Below, one piece after another: positions 15,842-25,362 of a stretch of 48,135 bases of DNA (its first letter is position 1; each line of letters opens with the position of its first letter). Source of the DNA: Sphingobacteriales bacterium TSM_CSS (GTDB taxonomy: Bacteria; Bacteroidota; Bacteroidia; Chitinophagales; UBA2359); contig NBMY01000091.1 of NCBI GenBank assembly GCA_002212985.1, positions 1 through 48,135 on the forward strand, in the 5' to 3' direction. The notes under the pieces were generated by a model. It did not search any database. It was not told where the DNA came from and saw only the letters and a program-made list of their open reading frames with translations. The translations under genes were made by a program, and so were the position numbers.

Positions 15842-17662
15842 TTAATCATTTTTTTTGCCAAACAAACAGTTGCCCATAGCCAGAAAGTCCATTTCGGTAT
15901 TTAAAAAGCAGCGCACCGCATCATCGGGTGTACACACAATGGGTTCGCCACGCACATTAAAACTGGTATTTACCAACACTCCAAAACCGGTGAGTTCTTT
16001 ATAGGCAGCAAGCAGTTGGTAGTATTGCGGGTTGGTTAGTTTACTTACAGTTTGTATGCGGGCAGAAAAATCAATATGCGTAACGGCAGGTATGGCAGAG
16101 CGTATAAAATAGAGTTTATCTTTTAGCAGCAGTTGGTGGTAGTTGGCTGGCAGTGCATTTCTGAACCGGTTTTGCACATTGGCAACCAACAACATATACG
16201 GCGAAGGACTGCTTAACTCAAAATAGGTATTGCAATCCTCTTCCAATACCGAAGGCGCAAAGGGGCGAAAACTCTCGCGGTATTTGATTTTAAGGTTCAG
16301 TTTTTTTTGCATTTCGGGGTTTCGGGCATCGCCCAAAATGCTGCGGTTGCCTAATGCCCGTGGTCCATATTCCATTCTACCCTGAAACCATCCTACGGCA
16401 TTGCCGCCGGCAATAAGTTGTGCTACCCGGCCGGCAAGTTGGGTAACATCATCAAAACGGGTAAAAGGCAGTTTAAAAGTACGGGCGGTTTGTTGTATGT
16501 CAAGTTCCGAAAATTCGGGGCCGAGGTAAGCGCCTTGCATGGCATCAAAATCTTCTTCGGCAATAAAGGTACGGGGTTGGTTAAATCCTATGTGGTAAGC
16601 CGCCAAGGCAGCACCCAAAGCCCCGCCTGCATCGCCGGCGGCGGGTTGTATGTACAGGTTTTGAAACAAACCGGTTTTGAGCAGTTTACCGTTTGCAACA
16701 CAGTTTAGCGCCACACCACCCGCCATACATAAATTTTGGGAGCCGGTAAGCCTTTTTGCCTCGGCTGCCATAGCCAAAACCACTTGCTCTGTAACCCGCT
16801 GAATGGCTAATGCCAGGTTGCAATGCTGCTGTTCTATGGGTGCATCGGGATTTCGGCGTTCAAAACCAAACAAATTTTTCCACAACCTGTTGTTCACCAT
16901 TTCCAAACCGGTTGCGTAATTGAAATACTGCTGATTGAGCCACAACGAACCATCGGGGGCAATAGCGGCCAATTCCGATGTTATCTTTTGTTCATACTGT
17001 TGCACCTCTATAGCATCGGGATTGCCGTAAGGCGCCAACCCCATGAGTTTATACTCGCCTTCGTTTACTTCAAAACCCAGAAAATAAGTAAAGGCAGAAT
17101 ACAGCAACCCAAGCGAATGTGGAAACCGGAGTTCTTTGATTAAGGTAATCTGGTTATTTCTGCCATGACAGATTGATGCGGTTGCCCACTCGCCCACTCC
17201 GTCAATGGTTAAAATGGCAGCTTCGGTATAGGAAGATGGGTAAAAAGCACTGGCGGCATGAGAAAGGTGGTGTTCGGGAAACAGGATGCGGGGTAATTTT
17301 TTAATACCCGGTTGTAATTGCTGTAATTCGTCTTTCAGCAATTTTTTCATAAACATTTTTTCCTTCATCCAAACGGGCATGGCATTTACAAAAGAGCGCC
17401 ACCCTTTTGGGGCAAAGGCATAGTAGGTTTCTAAAAGCCGTTCAAATTTAAGCAGTGGTTTATCGTAAAACACCACCGCATCTACTTCTGAAAGCGAAAG
17501 CCCGGCATAGTGGAGGCAAAAACGGGCGGCGTTTTGTGGAAAAGAGGGGTCGTTTTTAATTCGGGTAAAACGCTCTTCCTGTGCGGCGGCAATAATTTTA
17601 CCGTTTTGAAGAATGGCCGCAGCAGAGTCGTGGTAAAAAGCAGATAATCCCAATATGTTCAT
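15842..17662 (-). CDS. NodU/TobZ-family carbamoyltransferase
   Basis: A 606-residue, full-length enzyme that transfers the carbamoyl group of carbamoyl phosphate to a hydroxyl on a sugar, antibiotic or other small molecule. The N-terminal Kae1/ASKHA-like domain starts MNILGLSAFYHDSAAA; the metal-binding HHLSHAAS lies near residue 131. The C-terminal YrdC-like part contains FQGRMEYGPRALGNRS and SFRPFAPSVL. Followed by the DUF5989 gene in the same direction. No glycosyltransferase or biosynthetic cluster is adjacent, so the acceptor is unknown. A pairing with membrane DUF5989 suggests the acceptor could be an envelope or exported glycan (inference). Confidence 0.93.
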   Translation of the reverse strand: MNILGLSAFYHDSAAAILQNGKIIAAAQEERFTRIKNDPSFPQNAARFCLHYAGLSLSEVDAVVFYDKPLLKFERLLETYYAFAPKGWRSFVNAMPVWMKEKMFMKKLLKDELQQLQPGIKKLPRILFPEHHLSHAASAFYPSSYTEAAILTIDGVGEWATASICHGRNNQITLIKELRFPHSLGLLYSAFTYFLGFEVNEGEYKLMGLAPYGNPDAIEVQQYEQKITSELAAIAPDGSLWLNQQYFNYATGLEMVNNRLWKNLFGFERRNPDAPIEQQHCNLALAIQRVTEQVVLAMAAEAKRLTGSQNLCMAGGVALNCVANGKLLKTGLFQNLYIQPAAGDAGGALGAALAAYHIGFNQPRTFIAEEDFDAMQGAYLGPEFSELDIQQTARTFKLPFTRFDDVTQLAGRVAQLIAGGNAVGWFQGRMEYGPRALGNRSILGDARNPEMQKKLNLKIKYRESFRPFAPSVLEEDCNTYFELSSPSPYMLLVANVQNRFRNALPANYHQLLLKDKLYFIRSAIPAVTHIDFSARIQTVSKLTNPQYYQLLAAYKELTGFGVLVNTSFNVRGEPIVCTPDDAVRCFLNTEMDFLAMGNCLFGKKND

Positions 17663-17743
17663 ATGCTTGATTTGTCATGCAAAGCCTTTTGCTGAAACGA
17701 TGCTGCGGCATAAGCCAACTTACGGGGGCGGGGCTAAGGGCAC

Positions 17744-18328
17744 TTATTTGCGTTTATTAATTTCATCGCGCAACCGGGCTGCACGCTCATAATCTTCTTT
17801 GGTTATAGCTTCCTGCAACAAGGTGCTCAACTCTTCAAGAGTCCTTCGGGATAAATCGGTTTGCTCTTTACCCGAAACAATTTTTTCGCGCTCGGGTTTT
17901 TGTTCGGCGGTATTGGTATCGCCCAACACAATGCCGGCCTGTTCAAGTATGTGCTCATAAGTGTATATGGGGCAGCGAAACCTTACTGCCAATGCCAAAG
18001 CATCGGAAGTGCGGGAGTCTATTTCAATTTCTTCGCCGTTGCGGTTGCAAATGAGCGTGGCATGGAAAACGCCCTCCAATAATTTGCTGATAATGACCTC
18101 GCGCAAATCAATGCCAAACTCATGACAAATGTTGGCAATTAAATCGTGTGTCATAGGTCTTTGGCGCGGCATATCGTCTATAGCCATTGCTATGGCCTGC
18201 GCTTCAACCATGCCAATTACTACAGGCAGGCGACGCGGGCTGTTCAACTCTCCGAGTATAACAGCATATGACTGGTTTTGCGCTACACTATGCGAGAGGG
18301 CAATTATTTCAAGTTCTATTTTTTTCAT
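17744..18328 (-). CDS. Bifunctional nuclease family protein (DUF151) with UVR motif
   Basis: A 194-residue protein. Residues ~1-130 form the DUF151/BFN domain (LPVVIGMVEAQAIAMAID, IDSRTSDALALAVRFRCPIY), a fold described for plant and bacterial bifunctional nucleases. Residues ~158-192 resemble the UvrB/UvrC helical hairpin (LLQEAITKEDYERAARLRDEI), a protein-interaction element. Both parts are common together in Bacteroidota. It lies downstream of etfBA, an order seen elsewhere in the phylum, but a terminator separates them here. Exact cellular role is not established. Confidence 0.9.
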   Translation of the reverse strand: MKKIELEIIALSHSVAQNQSYAVILGELNSPRRLPVVIGMVEAQAIAMAIDDMPRQRPMTHDLIANICHEFGIDLREVIISKLLEGVFHATLICNRNGEEIEIDSRTSDALALAVRFRCPIYTYEHILEQAGIVLGDTNTAEQKPEREKIVSGKEQTDLSRRTLEELSTLLQEAITKEDYERAARLRDEINKRK

Positions 18329-18410
18329 AGGCTACACAACAGCTTGCAGTTGCTTTACTTTTCGATTATTAAAGTTATGCATTGATTGCAAAACCTGCAA
18401 CAATAACACT

Positions 18411-18449
18411 AAAAAAGCCATATCCGTTGACTCGGCGGATATGGCTTTT
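18411..18449 (-). terminator. Terminator after etfA
   Basis: GCCATATCCG (18417-18426) pairs perfectly with CGGATATGGC (18436-18445), flanked by six A on the left and four T on the right. It lies just beyond the etfA stop on the minus strand and upstream of the DUF151 gene, separating the two units. Confidence 0.85.
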
Positions 18450-18456
18450 CAATTTT

Positions 18457-19440
18457 TCAGGCATTTTGGGATTTAAATTCTTTAAGTGCCTGTGTAAGTT
18501 TAGGTATTACTTCAAAGGCATCGCCAATAATACCATAATCGGCTGCTTTAAAGAAAGGGGCTTCGGCATCTTTGTTAATAACCACAATTACCTTGCTGTT
18601 GCTAACGCCGGCTAAGTGCTGTATGGCACCCGAAATACCAATGGCAATATAGAGGTTGGGGCGTATGGTAATGCCTGTTTGCCCTACGTGTTCGTGGTGA
18701 GGACGCCAATGTACATCGGCAACCGGACGCGAGCAGGCGGTAGCAGCGCCGAGTACAGAAGCCAGTTCTTCAATCATTCCCCAGTTTTCGGGGCCTTTCA
18801 TACCGCGCCCGGCCGATACCACTAATTCTGCTTCGGGAAGTGGTATGGTATCACTTAACGATTTGGTTTCCAAAACCTTAATTTTAACATCGGCAGTACT
18901 AACCCCGCTGTTGAAGGATTCAACGGCAGCGGTGCCATTGCCCCTTGTAACCGGATAAGAGTTGGGGTTAAGCGAGATAATTTTTACAGGTGTAATAATG
19001 GAATAATCGGCAAAGGCTTTGCCCGAAAATACCGATTTGCGAACTGTAAATACATTGCCGTTGACCTGCGGCAACTCGGTAGCAGCCGATACTAAACCGG
19101 CTTGCAGCCTTACCGATAAACGGGGGGCAATGGCTTTACCCGAACTATTGTGCGACAGCACTACCACCGAAGCGTTGACAGCTTTTGCGGCTGCGGCCAG
19201 CGCCTTAGTATGTACTCCGGAGTCGAAACGGTTAAATACCGGGTTGGTATCGGATAATACGCGGTTAACGCCACAATTGCCCAAAGCTGCAAGGTCGGTT
19301 TCTGAAACAGTGCCGAGTGAGAGGGCTACCACTTCGGCCGCACCGGCAAGTTGTGCTACCCGATGCGCATAGCAAGCGGTTTCGAAAGTACTTTTTTTGA
19401 TATTGCCGTTAATGTGGTTCACATATATTAAAACAGACAT
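18457..19440 (-). CDS. etfA: Electron transfer flavoprotein subunit alpha
   Basis: A 327-residue ETF alpha subunit. It binds FAD and, with EtfB, carries electrons from acyl-CoA and other flavin dehydrogenases to the respiratory chain. I place the start at 19440 (MSVLIYVNHINGNIKKS); the frame runs 15 codons further upstream without support. The C-terminal FAD-binding domain shows the family signatures VVSAGRGMKGPENW, GAATACSRPVADVHW, GQTGITIRPNLYIAIGISGAIQH and VVINKDAEAPFFKAADYGIIGD. It follows etfB by 68 bp in the same direction. Confidence 0.96.
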   Translation of the reverse strand: MSVLIYVNHINGNIKKSTFETACYAHRVAQLAGAAEVVALSLGTVSETDLAALGNCGVNRVLSDTNPVFNRFDSGVHTKALAAAAKAVNASVVVLSHNSSGKAIAPRLSVRLQAGLVSAATELPQVNGNVFTVRKSVFSGKAFADYSIITPVKIISLNPNSYPVTRGNGTAAVESFNSGVSTADVKIKVLETKSLSDTIPLPEAELVVSAGRGMKGPENWGMIEELASVLGAATACSRPVADVHWRPHHEHVGQTGITIRPNLYIAIGISGAIQHLAGVSNSKVIVVINKDAEAPFFKAADYGIIGDAFEVIPKLTQALKEFKSQNA

Positions 19441-19508
19441 GACTATATGATTGTATTGGTGATTTATTTTGAATGTTAGATACAATAAAAGGGGGGTGAA
19501 ACAGTGGT

Positions 19509-20252
19509 TTAAATAACCTTAGCCTGTTCGTGCAGCAGTTTAACCAGTTCTTCGGGGTGTTCGGGGTCTATGAGTTTTACTTCTTTGCGTTGCGGGGGCA
19601 GTTCGTAATAAGCAATGGTGGTGTAAGCGGTAACAGGCAGCGGCGGCACCACTTTAAGCGGTTTGCTTCGGGCGGTCATAATGCCGCGCATGTTTGGAAT
19701 ACGCTGTTCGGCCATGCCTTTTTGGGCGCTTATTACAAAAGGAGTGTTTACTTCAATTACTTCCTGTCCGCCTTCTATTTCGCGGGTAACAGTGGCGGTA
19801 TTGCCTGCCATTTCAAGATGGTTTGCCAAAGATACGTAGGGCAAATCGAGCAGTTCGGCAACCATTCCGCCAATGTTTGAACCGTTGTAATCTATGGTTT
19901 CTTTGCCGGTAAAAATAAGGTCGTAGTTTTGGTCTTTGGCGTAGGCAGCAATTTGCGAGGCAACGAAAAAGGCATCAGCAGGGTCGGCATCAATACGCAC
20001 GGCATCGTCGGCGCCAATAGCAAGTGCTTTGTGAATAACCACTGTTTCGTTGTCTTTCGGGCCAACGTTAATTACGGTTACAGAACCGCCCAACTGTTCT
20101 TTAATTTCAATTGCCCGAACAAGGGCATACCACTCATCGGTAGGGTTCATAATAAAGGTAACTCCGTTGGTATCGAAACGGGAGTTATTATCGGTAAAAG
20201 CAATTTTTGCGGTAGTATCGGGCGTTTTGCTGATACAGACTAATAATTTCAT
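19509..20252 (-). CDS. etfB: Electron transfer flavoprotein subunit beta
   Basis: A 247-residue ETF beta subunit, partner of EtfA, binding AMP and helping shuttle electrons. Signatures seen: MKLLVCISKTPDTTAKIAF, MNPTDEWYALVRAIEIKE, GADDAVRIDADPADAF, FTGKETIDYNGSNIGGMVAELL and VREIEGGQEVIE-like TREIEGGQEVIEVNTP. First gene of the etfBA operon. A good TAnnTTTG promoter box lies about 36 bp upstream of the ATG. Confidence 0.96.
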   Translation of the reverse strand: MKLLVCISKTPDTTAKIAFTDNNSRFDTNGVTFIMNPTDEWYALVRAIEIKEQLGGSVTVINVGPKDNETVVIHKALAIGADDAVRIDADPADAFFVASQIAAYAKDQNYDLIFTGKETIDYNGSNIGGMVAELLDLPYVSLANHLEMAGNTATVTREIEGGQEVIEVNTPFVISAQKGMAEQRIPNMRGIMTARSKPLKVVPPLPVTAYTTIAYYELPPQRKEVKLIDPEHPEELVKLLHEQAKVI

Positions 20253-20287
20253 GATTAGAATTGTTTATTTATTTAGTAAAAGCGGAG

Positions 20288-20319
20288 CAAAGTTACTTAA
20301 AAAACCGATGCTTTTTAAA
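20288..20319 (-). promoter_or_regulatory. etfBA promoter
   Basis: On the minus strand TAACTTTG (20295 down to 20288) is an exact TAnnTTTG box. A TTTA lies 20 bp upstream where the -33 TTTG is expected. The leader to etfB would be about 30 nt. Confidence 0.55.
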
Positions 20320-20410
20320 TGTAACTGCTTTTTTAAAACATTTGGAGTTATAAAAAGTTGAGCCTGAAATTATTCATTGATCGGGTTTCAGATAATTTAG
20401 CGAACAAAAC

Positions 20411-20437
20411 AAAACCCGCCTGTTGCAGGCGGGTTTT
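20411..20437 (-). terminator. Terminator of the giant TPR gene
   Basis: A perfect palindrome: AAAACCCGCCTG, a 3-nt loop, then CAGGCGGGTTTT. It ends the minus-strand TPR gene 27 bp after its stop and shields etfBA, which starts beyond it. Confidence 0.88.
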
Positions 20438-20463
20438 AAGAAAAGAAATAGGTAAAGGGGGTT

Positions 20464-23400
20464 TTAATGGCAATATTTTTTTTCTTCGTCAGAGGCTTGT
20501 TTATAGCCTAATGAAATGGCCATTTGCCAATCTGCGCAGCTGGCGTTGCGGTCGTCCATTTTAAAAGCTGCGTTGGCTCTGCCAAAAAAAGCCTCGCTTA
20601 GTTTTGGGTTAATGGAAATGGCTTTGTTAAAATCGAGGATTGCACCTTTAAAATCGTTAATATTAATTTTGGCATTTCCCCTTGCTACATAAGCATCGGC
20701 AAATTGGTCGTTTAGGGAGATGGTTCTGCCCAGGTCAACAATGGCGTCGCGGTGTTCGCCAAAATTATCTTTAATGAGCGCGCGGTTATAGAGCGCTGTT
20801 ATATTGACGGGGTCAAGTTCTACAACTTTGTCGTAGTCGTAGAGTGCATCAATGTACTGCCCCAGTTTAACATACACATTGCCTCGGTTGTTATAGGCAT
20901 CAACAAAAGAGGGGTCGAGTTGAAGGGTTTTGTTAAAATCTGCCAGCGCTTCCTTGTAATTTTGTAATTCTGTACGGGCATTGGCACGGTTAAAATAAGC
21001 AGAGAGGTTGGCAGGGTCGAGTTGAATGGCTCTTGAGAAATTTTTAACGGCATCGTTGCCTTTACCAAGTGCTATGAGTGCCTTACCTTTTTGATTGAAT
21101 GCGGCGGCATAACTGGAATCTATTTTGATGGCAGCATCCAGGTCATCAATAGCACCTTTGTAGTCTTTTAGGTTCATTCGGGCAATAGACCGGTTGTAGT
21201 AAATGGCTTTGCTATCGGGTTTGTTTTTAATGGCCATCCCGAAATCGGCAAGGGCTTGTGAATATTTACCAATGGCCAACATGGCATTGGCCCGGTTTTC
21301 GTAGGCATCGGGGTGGTTGGGGTTTAGTTGCAGCAATTTATCAAAATCAGCCACTGCCCCTTCATAATCGCCGGTAGCTGCTTTGGCTATACCGCGGTTG
21401 CTGTATGCCGATTCATAATCGGGATCAATTTCCAGTGCCTTATCAAAATCATTGATGGAGCCTTTGTAATTACCTATGGCTGCTTTGGCTATACCGCGGT
21501 TGTTATAGGCTACTTTATAGCGGGGTTCCAGCCCTATAATTTTATCGTAATCGGCAATAGCGCCTTCAAAATCTTTAAGGGAAGCCTTGGCAAGCGCCCT
21601 GTTGTTATAAGCCGATTTATACTGCGGCGAAAGAGAAAGTGCCTTGTCATAATCGGCAATGGCGCCAATGTAGTTGCCCAGGGCGGCTTTAGCCAAACCA
21701 AGGTTGTTGTATGCCAGTTTGTTTTGGGGGTCAATGGCTATTGCCTGTAAAAAATCTACTATGGCGGTTTTGTATTCTTTCATATCGGCATATACTTTAC
21801 CCCGGTAGTTAATGGCGGCCACGTATTTGTTATCCAGTTCAATGGCTTTGGTAAAGTTGGCAATTGCCTCGGTAAATTTGCCTGTAGTGCTTTTAAGTAC
21901 GCCCTTGTTGTAATACACCAATTTATAATTGGGCTCTGTGGCTATAATGCGGTTGTAAATGTCATCGGCTGCAGCAAAATCGCCAATGGCAGATTTGGCA
22001 ATACCGCTCAGAAGCAAGTTATACAGTTCAAGGTCTTTGGAGGAAGCTGCATCAGCTACCACTTCCTTAATTTTGAGGCGCGTTCTTTTTCGGTTTACAT
22101 AAAAGCTTTCCAAATACTTGTTTAGTTCCAGAACACGGTTAAAATCGGTAATGGCATCTTCAAGGTTACCGCCGGCCACCAATGAATTTGCTCTGCTGTT
22201 GTAGGCGTCAACGTCTTCGGGGTCAAGGTTAATGACGGTGGTAAAATCGGCAGTAGCGCCTGCGTAATCTTTAATGTTGTATTTGGCAACGCCGCGGTTG
22301 TAATATGCCAGTTTAAATTTGGGGTCAAGTTCCAGCGCTTCGTCAAAATCGGCAATAGAGGCTTCGTAATCGCCCAGTTCTGCCTTTGATTGGGCGCGGT
22401 TGCTATAGGCATTTCTGAATTGCTTGTCAATGGAAATGGCTTGATCGTAATCTTCTATGGCGCCTTTAAAATCTTGCATGGCCGCCTTTACGCTACCGCG
22501 GTTGCTGAAAGCCATTTTATTGGCGGGGTCGAGTTGAATTACCCTGTTAAAATCCTGCATGGCATTGTCGTACTGTTTCATGGCGGCAAACAAGTTGCCC
22601 CGGTAACTAAAGGCCGGCAGGTTTAAGGAGTCGAGTTCAATTACTTTGGTAAAATCTTTTACGGCCCCTTCAAAGTCGGTTAAAGACGCTTTGCAGCGGC
22701 CGCGGCCGGCATAGGCTTTGGCGTCTTTGGGCTGCATGTCAATAGCGGTATTATAGTCTTTCAGGGCAAGTTCATAATTACCGGTTACGGCATATACCTC
22801 GGCGCGTTTGTAGTGAGTGTTTCCGAAATGGCGTTCATTTTTAATGATGAAGGAATAATCATTGATAGCGCCCGAATAATCGCCGATATTTGTTTTGCTG
22901 CCTGCTCTTTTGTAATAGGCGGTAAGGTATTTTTTATCGAGTTGTATGGCCGAGTCAAAATCATAAATGGCATCCTGATGCAAATTGAGGTTAGCTTTAG
23001 AAGAGCCGCGATAAAAGTAAGCGGTTTTGTTGGCGCGGTCAATGTCTATTGCTTTGGTAAAGTTTTCCATGGCGTTTGTATAGTCACCAATTGAATATTG
23101 CAGGTTGCCAATCTGGAAAAAAGCCTCGCGGTTGCCCGGGTCTAATTGAATGAGGGTGGTTAAATCTTGAATAGCGGCTTCAATATTACCCATAATTACC
23201 CTTGCATCGGCGCGCTTGCTGTATGCCAGCAGGTTTTTGGGATCTAACTGCAGGGCTTTGTCAAAATCGGCAATAGCGCTTTCATAGTCTTTAAGCGCTA
23301 CTTTAGCGTTTGCGCGACTGGCAAAGGCGGTGGCATTTTGCGGGTTTTGCTGAATTACCTGATTATAGTCGCTAATAGCATCGGCATACTTCTCCATTTT

Positions 23401-25362
23401 CAGTTTGGCATTACCCCTAAAAATAAAGGCATCGTAGTTTTGGGGCTGCCGGGCAATTACCATATCAAAATCTGCCACGGCTTTTGCATAGTTTTCCTGC
23501 ATCATTTTAATGTTGCCCCGTTCCAGCAGTGCCGGGCAATCATCGGGGTTAATGCTGATAACCTTGTTAAAATCATCGAAAGCGGCCGACAAATTGCCGG
23601 AATTTTTGTACAGGGTAGCTCTTAAAAAATAGGCCGCCGCAAACTTAGAATCCAGCCCGATGGCTTTGTTCAAATCGGCAAATGCGTTTTTGAAATCCTT
23701 AATTTGCACGCGAACTTTTGCCCGTTTAAAATATGCATCTTTTAAACCGTCATTTAGTTCAACAATTTTATCGTAATCTACAATGGCGCCCGATAAATCA
23801 CCAATTTCGGTGCGGGCATCTGCCGATGCAAAATAAGCATCAATATAATCGGGGTAAATGTTAATAGCGGTTTCGAGATCAACAATTGCTCCCAGAAAAT
23901 CTTTCCTTGCTATTTTAGAAATTCCTTTACGGTACCAGGCCTCCCTGAAATTTTTGTCTAAAGTTAAGGCTTTTTCATAGGCGGCAATTGCTTCCAGGTG
24001 GTTACTTAGTGCGGCTTTGGTTATGCCTATATACAAAACGGTATATTTATCTGCAGGTTTCAGTTCCAGGGCTTTTGTAAAATCAGACAAGGCGCCGTTA
24101 TAATCGGACAAGGTGTATCTGGCTTGCCCTCTTTTAAAATAGGCAATAGGGTTTTGGGGGTCAATGCCAATGGCAGTATGAAAATCGAGCAGTGCTGCCT
24201 GTGTATCGCCCATAAACATTTTGGCAATTCCTCGGTTTACAAAGCCAAGCACAAATTGCGGGTTAATGCTAATGGTTTGGTTAAAATCGGCAACAGCGCC
24301 GTTGTAGTCTTTAGTGTTCATTTTTACCTCTCCCCTGAAGGTAAGCGCTATGACATTGCCCGCATCTTGTGCAAGGTAACTGTCTATGTCTTTTAAAGCG
24401 CCGGTAAAATCGGAAATTTCATTTTTACACTTCGCTCTCTCCAACAATGCATCTCGATATTTGATATCTATTGCAAGGGCTTTGTCAAAATCGGCAATGG
24501 CATCGGTGGGGCGGCTAAGCATTGCGTAGGCAAGCCCACGGTTATAAAAGGCAAGTTTGTTTTGCGGAAACCTGCCTGCAACTTCAGTAAAATCGGTTAT
24601 AGCGCCCTGGTATTCGCCGTTCGACATTTTCATTAAGCCAATTGCTACCCGGCTACGCTCCAATACAGCCTGAATAGTGTCGGCAACGGCATCGGCCTTG
24701 GGCTTACTGTAAAAATAATCAGAGAAGCTTTTATCTAACTTCATAGACTGTTTAAAATCGGCCACCGCAGCGTCATAGTTACCCATGGCGGCTTTTATTT
24801 TGCCGCGTTCATAATAGGCCTCTGCATTGGCAGGGTTGTATTGTACGTATTGATCGTAGAAACCAATAGCGCCGGCATAATTGCCGGTTTTTAACATTAA
24901 TGCGCTTGCTGCATTACAGGCTTCTTTATTGCCCGGTTCAAGGCGTGTAACCTGCAAAAAATCGGCCATGGCTTCGGCTGTGCTGCCCAATGCGGCGTAG
25001 GTTTTACCTCTTTCAAGGTAAACAAGCGCTTTACCGGGCGCAAGTTTCAGCGCTTTTTCAAACTCAGACAGCGCGTTTTTGTAGTCTTTTAAGGCAGCAT
25101 GGGTTTTGCCCAATGCCAAATGTGCTTCAGATGAATTGGGGTTCTCTTCAACGGCAATGGTAAAATAGGCCCGAGCAACTGCATACTCGCCCGATTCCAT
25201 TTTTTTTCGTCCCATTGCCATATTGGGGTTTATATCTGACTCTGCGCTGCGCAAGGCTTCTCTTACCCGCTCACTGCCGGGTTCCTGTGCCGCTGTGTTT
25301 AACCGGCAAATTACTATGAACATTAAAATCATAATACCCCGGGTGTAGTAGTTGCTGCTCAT
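20464..25362 (-). CDS. Giant exported protein built of about 45 tetratricopeptide repeats
   Basis: A 1632-residue protein. The start at 25362 (MSSNYYTRGIMILMFIVICRLNTAAQ) gives a signal peptide. The frame continues to a GTG at 25491, which I reject. From about residue 35 to the end it is an almost unbroken array of 34-residue TPR units (typical GDYEGAIADFDKALELDP and AYxNRGxAK patterns), roughly 45 to 47 of them. No catalytic domain and no T9SS sorting domain are visible, and the C-terminus ends in a Cys-containing KKYCH. TPR superhelices bind peptides or scaffold complexes, so a periplasmic scaffold is plausible. One block near 21300-21560 shows DNA-level duplication. It has its own terminator. 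Confidence 0.92.
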   Translation of the reverse strand: MSSNYYTRGIMILMFIVICRLNTAAQEPGSERVREALRSAESDINPNMAMGRKKMESGEYAVARAYFTIAVEENPNSSEAHLALGKTHAALKDYKNALSEFEKALKLAPGKALVYLERGKTYAALGSTAEAMADFLQVTRLEPGNKEACNAASALMLKTGNYAGAIGFYDQYVQYNPANAEAYYERGKIKAAMGNYDAAVADFKQSMKLDKSFSDYFYSKPKADAVADTIQAVLERSRVAIGLMKMSNGEYQGAITDFTEVAGRFPQNKLAFYNRGLAYAMLSRPTDAIADFDKALAIDIKYRDALLERAKCKNEISDFTGALKDIDSYLAQDAGNVIALTFRGEVKMNTKDYNGAVADFNQTISINPQFVLGFVNRGIAKMFMGDTQAALLDFHTAIGIDPQNPIAYFKRGQARYTLSDYNGALSDFTKALELKPADKYTVLYIGITKAALSNHLEAIAAYEKALTLDKNFREAWYRKGISKIARKDFLGAIVDLETAINIYPDYIDAYFASADARTEIGDLSGAIVDYDKIVELNDGLKDAYFKRAKVRVQIKDFKNAFADLNKAIGLDSKFAAAYFLRATLYKNSGNLSAAFDDFNKVISINPDDCPALLERGNIKMMQENYAKAVADFDMVIARQPQNYDAFIFRGNAKLKMEKYADAISDYNQVIQQNPQNATAFASRANAKVALKDYESAIADFDKALQLDPKNLLAYSKRADARVIMGNIEAAIQDLTTLIQLDPGNREAFFQIGNLQYSIGDYTNAMENFTKAIDIDRANKTAYFYRGSSKANLNLHQDAIYDFDSAIQLDKKYLTAYYKRAGSKTNIGDYSGAINDYSFIIKNERHFGNTHYKRAEVYAVTGNYELALKDYNTAIDMQPKDAKAYAGRGRCKASLTDFEGAVKDFTKVIELDSLNLPAFSYRGNLFAAMKQYDNAMQDFNRVIQLDPANKMAFSNRGSVKAAMQDFKGAIEDYDQAISIDKQFRNAYSNRAQSKAELGDYEASIADFDEALELDPKFKLAYYNRGVAKYNIKDYAGATADFTTVINLDPEDVDAYNSRANSLVAGGNLEDAITDFNRVLELNKYLESFYVNRKRTRLKIKEVVADAASSKDLELYNLLLSGIAKSAIGDFAAADDIYNRIIATEPNYKLVYYNKGVLKSTTGKFTEAIANFTKAIELDNKYVAAINYRGKVYADMKEYKTAIVDFLQAIAIDPQNKLAYNNLGLAKAALGNYIGAIADYDKALSLSPQYKSAYNNRALAKASLKDFEGAIADYDKIIGLEPRYKVAYNNRGIAKAAIGNYKGSINDFDKALEIDPDYESAYSNRGIAKAATGDYEGAVADFDKLLQLNPNHPDAYENRANAMLAIGKYSQALADFGMAIKNKPDSKAIYYNRSIARMNLKDYKGAIDDLDAAIKIDSSYAAAFNQKGKALIALGKGNDAVKNFSRAIQLDPANLSAYFNRANARTELQNYKEALADFNKTLQLDPSFVDAYNNRGNVYVKLGQYIDALYDYDKVVELDPVNITALYNRALIKDNFGEHRDAIVDLGRTISLNDQFADAYVARGNAKININDFKGAILDFNKAISINPKLSEAFFGRANAAFKMDDRNASCADWQMAISLGYKQASDEEKKYCH

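Noticed and set aside
20464..25362. T9SS cargo status of the TPR protein
   Set aside because: The C-terminus lacks any type A or type B sorting-domain pattern.
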